Shown piece by piece: positions 5,119 to 12,022 of a stretch of 33,199 nucleotides of DNA. The position numbers and the translations under genes are program-made. Numbering within the stretch: position 1 is the first letter of the stretch; every line of letters starts with the position of its first letter. The notes below the pieces were generated by a model that worked only from the letters and a program-made list of their open reading frames with translations, was not told where the DNA came from and ran no database searches. This stretch comes from Chthoniobacterales bacterium. Its GTDB lineage: Bacteria > Verrucomicrobiota > Verrucomicrobiia > Chthoniobacterales > JACTMZ01. The stretch spans positions 1-33,199 of the forward strand of contig VEQL01000030.1 in the NCBI GenBank assembly GCA_018883245.1. The letters run 5' to 3'.

Positions 5119-6035
5119 ATAGTTTCGCTGATGCGTTTGACGACTTGCTCCACGGTTAGCCCAGCCCAAGCACGCGCGGAAGGCTGGTGCGTGGTTTGGT
5201 GAAGGAATTCGTCGGGCGTGCCGAATGTCAGGAGTTTAGCCCTCGCGCTTTCTCCGTTCGCCGCCATCCACTCGGCGGTGGCCGTTCCAAGTCCACCGAG
5301 AATGGAATGTTCTTCGAGCGTCGCGACGGCTTTGGCTGAACGGAAAACCTCGGCCAAAAAATCCGTGTCGAGCGGCTTCAAAGAACCCATGCTGGCCACG
5401 CCGCAGTTGATACCGCCGGATTCCAACTGTGCCGCTGCGTCAATGGCCATCGGCAAGGTGTTGCCGAGCGCAAGAATCCAAGCGTCTTTGCCATCGCGCA
5501 GCTTTACGGCCTTGCCAATTTCTACTTTGAGCTCCGTTTTGTGGACGACCGGTTCACCTTTTTTCCCGATTCTGATGTAAACGGGCCCCGGGTAATCGAG
5601 AGCCGCGCGCAAGGCCGGCCGGAGCTCCATTTCATCGCCGGGAGCCAACACGGCAAGTCCGGGAACGAGGCGCAACATGCCCATGTCTTCCACCGAATGA
5701 TGGGTCGATCCGAGCGAGGCGTAGGAAAGTCCTGCACCGGTGCCAACGAAGACGACGTTTTGATGATGGTAGCCGAGGTCGAGGCGGATTTGTTCGATCA
5801 CGCGATACGTGATGAAAGAGGCAATGGTGTAGCAGACAGGCTTGAGTCCGCTGGCAGCCATCCCGGCGGCAACGCCGATCATATTGGCCTCGGCCACGCC
5901 GCAGTTGTAGAAGCGCGTGGGCGCGACCTCCTTGAACTTGTCGAAGAGACGGTTCCCGATGTCTCCTGAGAGCAGCACGATATCCTCGCGCTTCTGCGCG
6001 ATTTTGGTGATCTCGTCGGCGAAAGCGTTACGCAT
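5115..6035 (-). CDS. Transketolase, C-terminal subunit
   Basis: A 306-residue protein covering the pyrimidine-binding and C-terminal domains of a split transketolase. Glu49 in GVAEANMIG is the residue expected to activate thiamine diphosphate, and THHSVEDMGM at 111-120 lines the active site. Together with the N-terminal subunit at 6446-7270 it should form a complete enzyme that moves two-carbon ketol units between sugars. Split transketolases are found in several antibiotic and surface-sugar clusters, so this pair probably makes a special sugar rather than serving the pentose phosphate pathway. A four-helix-bundle gene sits between the two subunit genes. The leader is C-family repeat DNA. Confidence 0.9.
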   Translation of the reverse strand: MRNAFADEITKIAQKREDIVLLSGDIGNRLFDKFKEVAPTRFYNCGVAEANMIGVAAGMAASGLKPVCYTIASFITYRVIEQIRLDLGYHHQNVVFVGTGAGLSYASLGSTHHSVEDMGMLRLVPGLAVLAPGDEMELRPALRAALDYPGPVYIRIGKKGEPVVHKTELKVEIGKAVKLRDGKDAWILALGNTLPMAIDAAAQLESGGINCGVASMGSLKPLDTDFLAEVFRSAKAVATLEEHSILGGLGTATAEWMAANGESARAKLLTFGTPDEFLHQTTHQPSARAWAGLTVEQVVKRISETI

Positions 6036-6036
6036 C

Positions 6037-6072
6037 GAAAAAGTTAAAAGGCGGAATGCAAAGTGAAGAATT
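6037..6072 (+). repeat. C-family repeat, forward copy (left side of the bIVP gene)
   Basis: A degenerate AATGCAAAGTGAAGAA-type element that contains the bIVP stop codon at its right edge and ends one base from the start codon of the transketolase C subunit. Its inverse lies at 6419-6450, on the other side of the bIVP gene. Confidence 0.7.
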
Positions 6073-6421
6073 ACTGCCTGCGGGCGGTCTTGATGCTGGA
6101 AACGAGTATAGCAGTAATCTCACCTGTTTCTTCCAGCAATGGTTGCAGTCTTCTCGGCGAAACCAAGGATTCCTCAGACAGGAGTTCCAACCAATACGCC
6201 GACTCACTGGCCTCCTTAAGCGAATCCCCCAGCTTGGCGATAAATTCGGCCTTACTGCGCGAACGCATTGCTTCCCGGTAGTTCGCCCCGATGGATGTGC
6301 CGCTTCGCAACAATTGATGTCCTAGCACTTGCGCAGCCCCGCTTCGCGGCAAGGCGGAATACAAGCGAATAACGCGGCGCGCATACTCCTTAGTTCGCGC
6401 TTCCAGAACTTTCTCAGACAT
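6071..6421 (-). CDS. Four-helix-bundle protein (bIVP / 23S intervening-sequence-protein family)
   Basis: A 116-residue all-helical protein of the bIVP (S23/intervening-sequence protein) family, typified by LLRSGTSIGANYREAMRSRS around residues 38-57, followed by FIAKLGDSLKEASESAYWLELL. Relatives occur inside 23S rRNA intervening sequences, and the Avd protein of diversity-generating retroelements shares the fold, but freestanding members have no settled role; nucleic-acid binding is likely from their basic faces. The gene interrupts the split transketolase, between its N and C subunits. Inverted C-family repeats lie at both ends, and the start codon itself is inside one. No reverse transcriptase or rRNA gene is in this window. 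Confidence 0.88.
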   Translation of the reverse strand: MSEKVLEARTKEYARRVIRLYSALPRSGAAQVLGHQLLRSGTSIGANYREAMRSRSKAEFIAKLGDSLKEASESAYWLELLSEESLVSPRRLQPLLEETGEITAILVSSIKTARRQ

Positions 6422-6450
6422 TTTGCATTTTGCATTCCGAACTCATCATT
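6419..6450 (-). repeat. C-family repeat, reverse copy (right side of the bIVP gene)
   Basis: Two tandem TTTTGCA-type units followed by TTCCGAACTCATCATT. The repeat spans the bIVP start codon and the stop codon of the transketolase N subunit (6446-6448), filling the whole space between the genes. Confidence 0.7.
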
Positions 6451-7270
6451 TCCCCAGCAGTTCTTCCCTCGCGGCAGCGAGCTCCTCAGCGCTGGGGATG
6501 CGGTAGTGCCAGTTGTTGTCATCCTCCATGAATGACACGCCGCGGCCTTTGATCGTGTGGGCCACAATGGCCAAGGGTTTGGTGCGGTCGGGCAATTCGG
6601 CACAGGCAAGCGCGGCGCGGATCTCGGCAAAGTCGTGGCCGTCCACTTCGTAGCTTTCCCAGCCGAAAGCCTCCCACTTGTCGCGCAGCGGAGCCAAAGC
6701 CATGACTTCCTCACTGCGACCGGTAGCCTGCCATTTGTTGTAGTCGACCAACACCGTCAGGGACCCGAGATTTTGCGCCGCGGCAAACATGGCCGCTTCC
6801 CACACGCTTCCCTCGTTGCATTCGCCATCACTGAGTAGCACTACCGTCCGGTAATTTTGCTTTTGTATCCGCGCGGCGAGCGCCATGCCGATACCGACAG
6901 AAAGACCATGCCCGAGCGATCCGGTCGCCCACTCGACACCGGGTGCACAGTTTGGAGCGGGTTGTTCGGCCAGTGCGGCTCCGTCCTTGCCGTATTCTTC
7001 GAGGAATTGCTTCGGAAAGAAACCGCGCTCGCACAGCGTGACGTAAAGCGCCGGTGCCGCGTGGCCTTTGCTCAGGATGAAGCGATCGCGATCAGCCGCG
7101 TCCGCTTTTTTCGGATCGATGCGCAGGAAGTCCCAGTAGAGCGCAACGAGCAGATCGATGCATGAGAGCGATGATCCCAAATGAGGCGTCTTGGCCCGAT
7201 GGGACAGACCGATGGCATCCACGCGAAGATTCGACGCGGCGCTCTGAAGTTCTTCGAAGGAACTACTCAA
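6446..7270 (-). CDS. Transketolase, N-terminal (diphosphate-binding) subunit
   Basis: A 274-residue protein covering the thiamine-diphosphate-binding domain of transketolase. The cofactor motif runs from SDGECNEG at 147-154 to the asparagine of DYNKWQ near 178. His30, His70 and the GSLGHGLSVG loop at 117-126 match the donor and cofactor pocket. No ATG is suitably placed; the protein appears to start at a TTG (7270), preceded by C-family repeat DNA rather than a Shine-Dalgarno sequence. It should pair with the subunit at 5115-6035. The gene follows the nucleotidyltransferase-kinase fusion and ends inside a repeat at 6446. Confidence 0.9.
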   Translation of the reverse strand: MSSSFEELQSAASNLRVDAIGLSHRAKTPHLGSSLSCIDLLVALYWDFLRIDPKKADAADRDRFILSKGHAAPALYVTLCERGFFPKQFLEEYGKDGAALAEQPAPNCAPGVEWATGSLGHGLSVGIGMALAARIQKQNYRTVVLLSDGECNEGSVWEAAMFAAAQNLGSLTVLVDYNKWQATGRSEEVMALAPLRDKWEAFGWESYEVDGHDFAEIRAALACAELPDRTKPLAIVAHTIKGRGVSFMEDDNNWHYRIPSAEELAAAREELLGK

Positions 7271-7276
7271 GGCGGC

Positions 7277-7406
7277 GAAATGAAGAGTGCAAAATGCAAA
7301 ATGAAGAACTCAGAAGACTCGGAAAAGTGACGAATGCAAAACGTAGAATGATGAATTCAGGAAATCCCCATTTTGCATTCTGCATTTTTAGTTCTGCACT
7401 TTCTCA
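7277..7406. repeat. C-family repeat cluster (two forward copies, one reverse copy)
   Basis: The gap between the fusion enzyme and the transketolase N subunit is entirely repeat. There is a forward copy at 7277-7312 (with TGCAAAATGCAAAATG), a second, more diverged one at 7323-7360, and a reverse copy at 7369-7406 (CATTTTGCATTCTGCA). The forward and reverse copies could pair into a long hairpin. The stop codon of the fusion gene (7404-7406) lies at the end of the reverse copy. Confidence 0.75.
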
Positions 7407-8954
7407 CCCCGCGGGGTCGCGGTTGAGCAAGGCCATGCCGCTCTTGAGCAGGATGGCTTTGGAGATGGGTTCGCGGTTGCCGACGATTTTCACGGCCTGC
7501 GCCCCGGCCAATTGTCCGAGGAAAGTTGTCAGGTCGACGGGCAAACCGCGCGCTGCGGCGAGGGCCATGACGGAAAAGAAAGCATCCCCTGCCCCAATGG
7601 TGTCCGTGATGTCATCACCAAGCGGAGGACACGCCGCCGCGTTGCCATTCGCATCGAGTCCGATCGTCTTGACCGCGCCACGGGTAAGCCAACCGGCACG
7701 GGCGGACAAATGGGCGCGCAATTTGTCGAGTTCCGCGGAAAAATCCACATGGCGGTGTCCGCAGGAAAGCAGAATCTCCTGCTCATCGAGGGAGAAGACA
7801 TCGGCGCGGCGGTATTGGCGCGAGATGATGTTGAATCCGTGGTTGTTCGAGTTGGTCTGGCAGTTGAGGGCGAGAAAGACGCCGCTATCCTGCAGAAAGT
7901 CGCGCACGGCCTGCTGCATGATGCCGTGTCCGAAGTCCGCCAGCACCACGAGGTCGGCATTTTTGATTTCCGCCTCAAGTTTCCCGAGCACGCGGTCGAT
8001 AACAGCCTGCTTCGGGGGGTCAGCATTGATGAAGTTGACGCTGAACAGCTTGCTCAGGTCTTTGCCCTCGCTGACCGGTTCGACATAGCGCTGTTTGATG
8101 ATCGAGACAAAATCGGGATCGCGAACGGTTGCGTCGTCCTCGGTCGGCATAAACATGCGCAGGGTCGGTTCGAGCCAGTCTTCCGTCCCCAGCAAGGAGA
8201 CCAGGCGCGCGTTCGGCGTGAACTGCTTGAGGTGGCGATAGACGGCCAGCGCGCCACCGGCCTGCGCCTCCTCCTCGAGGTATCGACCGGAAATGATGCG
8301 ATTTTTCGAGGTAAGCCCCTGAACTTTGACGAACGAGTATTTGTCGAAAATCGTGTCGCCGACGACGAGAACACGAAGGCCGGAGAACTTGGCCACGGCA
8401 TCGGCGAACTGCTGCGGCGTGACGCGGGAAGCGAGGTCACCGCAAAACTCCGCGACCGCGGGATTGGCTGTTTCGAAGTGGCGGTTGAGCAGACGGGTGG
8501 AGCTGAAAACGAAGTCGCCAAGATAACGACCCTCCCCGCCGTGCTTTTGCACGGTGGCCACGTCGTCATGGATATTTCCGGTGACGTCGTTGGACGCGTC
8601 GGCATATTCCGTGCCCTTGCAGTAAATGTGCGGCTTGACCGTCTCGATCACCTCGACCGCCGCGGTGTGCGGAACAAGGACCACGTAGTCCACGCAGGAG
8701 AGCGCGGCCAGCGTGCGCGCTCGCAGCGCGTCATTGAAATAGGGACGACCGGGACCTTTGTTGACGTGTTTTTCGTCGGTGACCGTGACAACCAACACGT
8801 CCCCAAGCTTCTTCGCGTCCTCGAGGTGGACGATATGGCCCGGGTGGACCAAATCGAACGTGCCGTGGCACTGCACGAGGCGCTTCCCCTCGCCGCGCAA
8901 CTTGTCAAAAAGCGCGGGAGCTTCGGGGAACGAGATAATTTTTTCGGACGCCAT
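7404..8954 (-). CDS. Nucleotidyltransferase-PfkB kinase fusion (HldE-like, reversed domain order)
   Basis: A 516-residue two-domain enzyme. The N-terminal domain is a cytidylyltransferase-type nucleotidyltransferase with CHGTFDLVHPGH at 29-40. The C-terminal domain (from about residue 195) is a PfkB-type sugar kinase ending in DTIGAGD at 451-457, where the last Asp is the catalytic base. HldE, the heptose enzyme, has the same two activities but with the kinase first. Here the order is swapped, so this is a distinct architecture. The likely role is phosphorylating a sugar phosphate and coupling it to a nucleotide, perhaps the product of the neighbouring transketolase. The start overlaps the upstream epimerase stop (TGATG). 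Whether heptose or another sugar is used cannot be told. Confidence 0.88.
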   Translation of the reverse strand: MASEKIISFPEAPALFDKLRGEGKRLVQCHGTFDLVHPGHIVHLEDAKKLGDVLVVTVTDEKHVNKGPGRPYFNDALRARTLAALSCVDYVVLVPHTAAVEVIETVKPHIYCKGTEYADASNDVTGNIHDDVATVQKHGGEGRYLGDFVFSSTRLLNRHFETANPAVAEFCGDLASRVTPQQFADAVAKFSGLRVLVVGDTIFDKYSFVKVQGLTSKNRIISGRYLEEEAQAGGALAVYRHLKQFTPNARLVSLLGTEDWLEPTLRMFMPTEDDATVRDPDFVSIIKQRYVEPVSEGKDLSKLFSVNFINADPPKQAVIDRVLGKLEAEIKNADLVVLADFGHGIMQQAVRDFLQDSGVFLALNCQTNSNNHGFNIISRQYRRADVFSLDEQEILLSCGHRHVDFSAELDKLRAHLSARAGWLTRGAVKTIGLDANGNAAACPPLGDDITDTIGAGDAFFSVMALAAARGLPVDLTTFLGQLAGAQAVKIVGNREPISKAILLKSGMALLNRDPAG

Positions 8955-9988
8955 CAGCGAGCGAGGTAATCGAGGCAGCCGGTGTCGCGGCCGATTTTCA
9001 TGAACTTCATGTTGTAATGCTCGGGCGCATCGATGTCGGGGAACTGGCCCGCTTCGAGGGCGGCGCGGAGGTTGGCCACTTCCTGTCTGATGCTGCTCAC
9101 CGGTTTGTAACCGAGGTCACGGAGGATGCGGTCCGAGGAGATGTGGTAGTCGCGGTGGTCGGTCGTGTCCGTCACCTTGATTTCGACATTCAGGTCGGAC
9201 AACTCGGACTGGATGATTTTCGCGATGTCGATGACCTGGTGGTTCTCGAAGCCGAAGTTGAAGGTCCGGCCGTTGATTTTGTCCGCCGGGGCGTCAACCA
9301 AGATTCCGTAGAGGTTGATCATGTCGGTCATGCCGACATTCGGACGGCGCTGCTTGCCGCCATGCACAGTGATCACTTTTTTCCGTAGAGCATCGGCGGT
9401 TAGCTTGTTGACCGTGAGATCAAAGCGCTGGCGCGGCGAGTAGCCGCAGATGGTGGCTGGGCGGACATTGACCGCGCAGAATTCCGGTCCGGAAGCGGAG
9501 AGAACCAGCCATTCGGAAAGCGCTTTGTATTTCGAGTAGTAAGTCAGCGGTTCGGGCTCGAGACGCTCGTTGATTTCCGATTCGGTGCGGGCGCCGAAGA
9601 CGCTCGACGAAGAGGCGTTGATGAAGCGCTTCACACCGGACTCCTTGGCCAAGGCCAGAAGCATTCCAATGGCGTCGAAGTTCACTTGCCGGGTGAGAAC
9701 TTCATCGATGTCGCCCGTCGGGTCATTGGAGATGGCCGCGAGATGGATGACAGTGTCGCGTCCGGCTAGCCCTTCGCGCACCTTGTTCGAATCGCGAAGG
9801 TCCCCGCGAACCAGGCTGAAACGCTTTTCCCACTCGGGCCATTTGGGATCGGCTTTGAGGGCGTCAAGCCCGGCCTCGGTGTAGAGCATGAGGTCGAGCA
9901 CGCGCACGTCGTGACCGAGGGACAGAAGATGCGGGACCAACCGGCTGCCAACGTAGCCGAAGCCGCCTGTAACGAGGATTTTTGACAT
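8954..9988 (-). CDS. NAD-dependent sugar-nucleotide epimerase/dehydratase (SDR)
   Basis: A 344-residue extended SDR enzyme. The NAD-binding glycines are GGFGYVG at 8-14, the serine cluster is NASSSSVFG at 124-132, and the catalytic pair is Tyr151 and Lys155 (YSKYK). The family interconverts NDP-sugars by oxidation at C4. The gene stops one base into the start of the fusion enzyme (TGATG overlap), so the two are translationally coupled. Upstream is a 176-base spacer made of repeats. The specific sugar cannot be assigned; it could be a 4-epimerase, a 4,6-dehydratase or a reductase. Confidence 0.88.
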   Translation of the reverse strand: MSKILVTGGFGYVGSRLVPHLLSLGHDVRVLDLMLYTEAGLDALKADPKWPEWEKRFSLVRGDLRDSNKVREGLAGRDTVIHLAAISNDPTGDIDEVLTRQVNFDAIGMLLALAKESGVKRFINASSSSVFGARTESEINERLEPEPLTYYSKYKALSEWLVLSASGPEFCAVNVRPATICGYSPRQRFDLTVNKLTADALRKKVITVHGGKQRRPNVGMTDMINLYGILVDAPADKINGRTFNFGFENHQVIDIAKIIQSELSDLNVEIKVTDTTDHRDYHISSDRILRDLGYKPVSSIRQEVANLRAALEAGQFPDIDAPEHYNMKFMKIGRDTGCLDYLAR

Positions 9989-9992
9989 AAAG

Positions 9993-10035
9993 GGGAAATT
10001 TTAGAATGCAGAATGCAAAATGATGAATGGAAAAG
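9993..10035 (+). repeat. C-family repeat, forward copy
   Basis: A near-perfect 7-base-period run (GAATGCA GAATGCA AAATGAT GAATGG) starting 5 bases upstream of the epimerase start codon, forming its mRNA leader. A reverse copy lies at the other end of the same spacer (10128-10167). Confidence 0.75.
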
Positions 10036-10048
10036 ATGGCTGGCTTTT

Positions 10049-10086
10049 AAACCACGGATTCCACAGATAACACAGATTACCGTAAT
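10049..10086. repeat. B-family repeat (CACGGATTC-type, 9-base period)
   Basis: Three imperfect 9-base units (CACGGATTC CACAGATAA CACAGATTA) lie in the middle of the spacer between the two SDR genes, nested between a forward and a reverse C-family copy. The B element is unlike the A and C families in sequence but shares their short-period, strand-asymmetric character. I see no gene in the remaining bases, 10087-10127. Confidence 0.75.
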
Positions 10087-10127
10087 ACCCTTGCGGTTCG
10101 CAGGAACGCTCATCCTCCGAGTGCTTG

Positions 10128-10167
10128 TCATTTCGCACTTTGCATTTTTTATTCATCACTTTTCTCA
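10128..10167 (-). repeat. C-family repeat, reverse copy
   Basis: TTTCGCACTTTGCATTTTTT followed by ATTCATCACTTTTCTCAC. The final TCA is the stop codon of the dehydratase gene, so the repeat begins at the stop in the direction of transcription. Confidence 0.7.
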
Positions 10168-11172
10168 CGCTTTGTGGATGTAATTCATGGGTTGCTCGCG
10201 GAGAGCGGCGAGGTTGGCGTCGATCCAACGCTTGGTATCGGCGATCCCCTCCTCCAGCGAAACGCGATCCTGCCATCCGAGCTTCGTGCGGGCCAGCGTT
10301 GCGTCGAGCAGATAGGCGGAATCCTTGCCGGGACGGTCGGCGACGATCTCGGCAAAGTCTTCGAACTTCACGCCGGCCTGGTCGCACATGAGCGCAACAA
10401 GATCGCGGATGGAAATGGTGCGCTTCGTCGACAAATGAAAGACGTCGCCCGGATCGCCGCTGAGCGCGGCACGAAGCGTGCCGTCGGACACATCGTCGAT
10501 GTGGATAAACGACCGCACTGAATGTCCGCCACCATGGAGCTGGAGCTTTTTACCAAGGGCGAGAAAGAGAAGCGTGCGGGGAACGATGCGATACAATTGC
10601 TGACTGGGTCCGAAGACATTGGCGGCGCGGGTGAAGACGGCGGGAAAGCCGTATTGCCGGATGAAGGTTTGGAGATGCAGGTCACACGCCGCGCGCGATG
10701 CGGCATAAGGCGTGCTGGGATTGAAAGGCGCATCCTCCCGCACATCGCCGGAACAACTGCCGTAAACCTCGGGGGTCGAAACATGGACGTATTTTTTCAG
10801 ACCCGAAATTTTGCGCAGTCCGTCATGGAGCCGCACATTGGCCACGACATTGGTCTGATACCAATGATCCGGATGCTCCCAGCTTTCGGCCACCATGCTC
10901 TGGGCGGCGAAGTTGACAACATACGGCGCACCGAATTCCGAAATCGCATCGAGCAACTCCTTCGTGTGCAGGTTGAGATCGAGTTGCGCGAAGCGGAAAC
11001 GCGACAATTCCTCCGGCGTCCGCTGCCAGCGATACGGGAGAAAAACCGTATGCGCTTCAACCGAGCGGCTGGTGCCCACGACTTCCCAACCCTCGCGCAG
11101 GCAGTGCGAGACAAAGCTCGCTCCCGAGAAGGAGTTGCTGCCGATGACGACGATGCGCTTGGTGTCACTCAT
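10165..11172 (-). CDS. GDP-mannose/dTDP-glucose 4,6-dehydratase-like SDR
   Basis: A 335-residue extended SDR enzyme related to NDP-sugar 4,6-dehydratases. The cofactor loop is GSNSFSG at 11-17 in place of the usual GxxGxxG. STPEVYG at 132-138 carries the conserved glutamate, with Pro where the dehydratase acid Asp often sits. The catalytic motif is Tyr156-Ala-Ala-Ser-Arg160, with Arg instead of the standard Lys. This may be a subfamily feature rather than damage. The start overlaps the end of the membrane-protein gene by 8 bases. A role in NDP-sugar modification is likely, but dehydratase activity should be regarded as unproven given the two substitutions. Confidence 0.82.
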   Translation of the reverse strand: MSDTKRIVVIGSNSFSGASFVSHCLREGWEVVGTSRSVEAHTVFLPYRWQRTPEELSRFRFAQLDLNLHTKELLDAISEFGAPYVVNFAAQSMVAESWEHPDHWYQTNVVANVRLHDGLRKISGLKKYVHVSTPEVYGSCSGDVREDAPFNPSTPYAASRAACDLHLQTFIRQYGFPAVFTRAANVFGPSQQLYRIVPRTLLFLALGKKLQLHGGGHSVRSFIHIDDVSDGTLRAALSGDPGDVFHLSTKRTISIRDLVALMCDQAGVKFEDFAEIVADRPGKDSAYLLDATLARTKLGWQDRVSLEEGIADTKRWIDANLAALREQPMNYIHKA

Positions 11173-11923
11173 TGGCCGGCGTCATTGTCGGATTTTCGGG
11201 CAACATGGACAGCGGAGCGGAGCCAGCGCGGAACCGGCCCTGCTCAAGGCGCAGCAGACGATACCAGAGTTCTTCGAGACGGTTGCGGTAGGTGCCGGAG
11301 TTTCGCTGCCAACTGATACCCACGGCTAATTCGAGATGCTTGCGCTGCGTTTCCGAAACATCGGTCCGCGCAGCGGAATCAGGGGCTATCCCTTCGACCG
11401 GCGCGCCAAGCTTCACAAGGCGTTCCATGTGACGGGTGCGATCTTGGAGCGCCTCTCCGAGAATTTGCGCGATCGTGGCCGCGGTGGAGTAGATGTCCCT
11501 GCTGTCGAGGTTGACTTTGTCTCCCTCAATGCGGAACTGCGACTGCAGGCCGGAGAGTGTCTCGGCACTGTAGCCCGTGGTTCCGGTCTCAAGCGGCGCG
11601 AGAATCGGATCGATAAAAGGCATGAGCTGATTGGACGGAGCCTCACCCGCCAGCGGAGCAGGAGCGCTGCGCTGATGATGCAAAAACGCGCCGAAACCAA
11701 GCGCCACCAAGGCAAGCAAGGCGAGCACCCACAACCAAGCGGACGTGTTGCGGTCCGGCGACTCACGAAGCGGCTCGTCGAAGCGCGCGGCGTCCTCGAA
11801 CGACGAAGAACGACGACGGCGGCGACGGGAGGAATTCCGCTGCCGGGCATCACCCGGGCGGCGGCGCGAAGACCCGCGGTCGGGATCGGGGCGCGAAGGC
11901 TCGCTGACGTCGTCGAAAATCAT
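11165..11923 (-). CDS. Single-span membrane protein with arginine-rich N-terminus
   Basis: A 252-residue protein that I do not recognise. The first 60 or so residues are rich in Arg, Ser, Asp and Pro, with an Arg/Ser stretch at 29-41. One membrane span follows at about 61-81 (SAWLWVLALLALVALGFGAF). The remaining 170 or so residues are soluble, probably outside the cytoplasm and helical, with many charged residues. I start at the ATG at 11923; an earlier start at 11947 would add eight residues and overlap the ops-like element. It is the first gene after the regulator pair and its leader, and overlaps the dehydratase gene by 8 bases, so it belongs to the operon. A role in polymer export or assembly is possible but unsupported. 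Confidence 0.75.
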   Translation of the reverse strand: MIFDDVSEPSRPDPDRGSSRRRPGDARQRNSSRRRRRRSSSFEDAARFDEPLRESPDRNTSAWLWVLALLALVALGFGAFLHHQRSAPAPLAGEAPSNQLMPFIDPILAPLETGTTGYSAETLSGLQSQFRIEGDKVNLDSRDIYSTAATIAQILGEALQDRTRHMERLVKLGAPVEGIAPDSAARTDVSETQRKHLELAVGISWQRNSGTYRNRLEELWYRLLRLEQGRFRAGSAPLSMLPENPTMTPANE

Positions 11924-11944
11924 GGGCAAGTCGCCGCATCCGGA

Positions 11945-11957
11945 CAAGCTGCCGCCC
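11945..11957 (-). promoter_or_regulatory. ops-like element in the leader after the NusG paralogue
   Basis: On the transcribed strand this reads GGGCGGCAGCTTG. It matches the E. coli ops core GGGCGGTAGCGTG at 11 of 13 positions and keeps the GCxxxxGC hairpin capacity. The central T that RfaH reads is a C here, which weakens the case. It lies 21 bases before the membrane-protein start and directly downstream of the NusG-family gene. Confidence 0.35.
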
Positions 11958-11965
11958 TTGGTCGC

Positions 11966-11979
11966 GGGGAAGATTCCCC
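11966..11979 (-). promoter_or_regulatory. Short GC-rich hairpin in the operon leader
   Basis: GGGGAAGATTCCCC folds into a short perfect hairpin, placed just before the ops-like element in the direction of transcription, as stem-loops do in JUMPstart leaders. No T-run follows, so it is not an intrinsic terminator; it could be a pause site. Confidence 0.35.
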
Positions 11980-12022
11980 CGACCCGCCAAGCGCGACTTG
12001 TCCTGACTGCGCGATAATTTTT

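Noticed and set aside
6071-6421. The bIVP gene as part of a diversity-generating retroelement or rRNA intervening sequence
   Set aside because: No reverse transcriptase, template/variable repeat or 23S rRNA gene is present; only the fold is shared.
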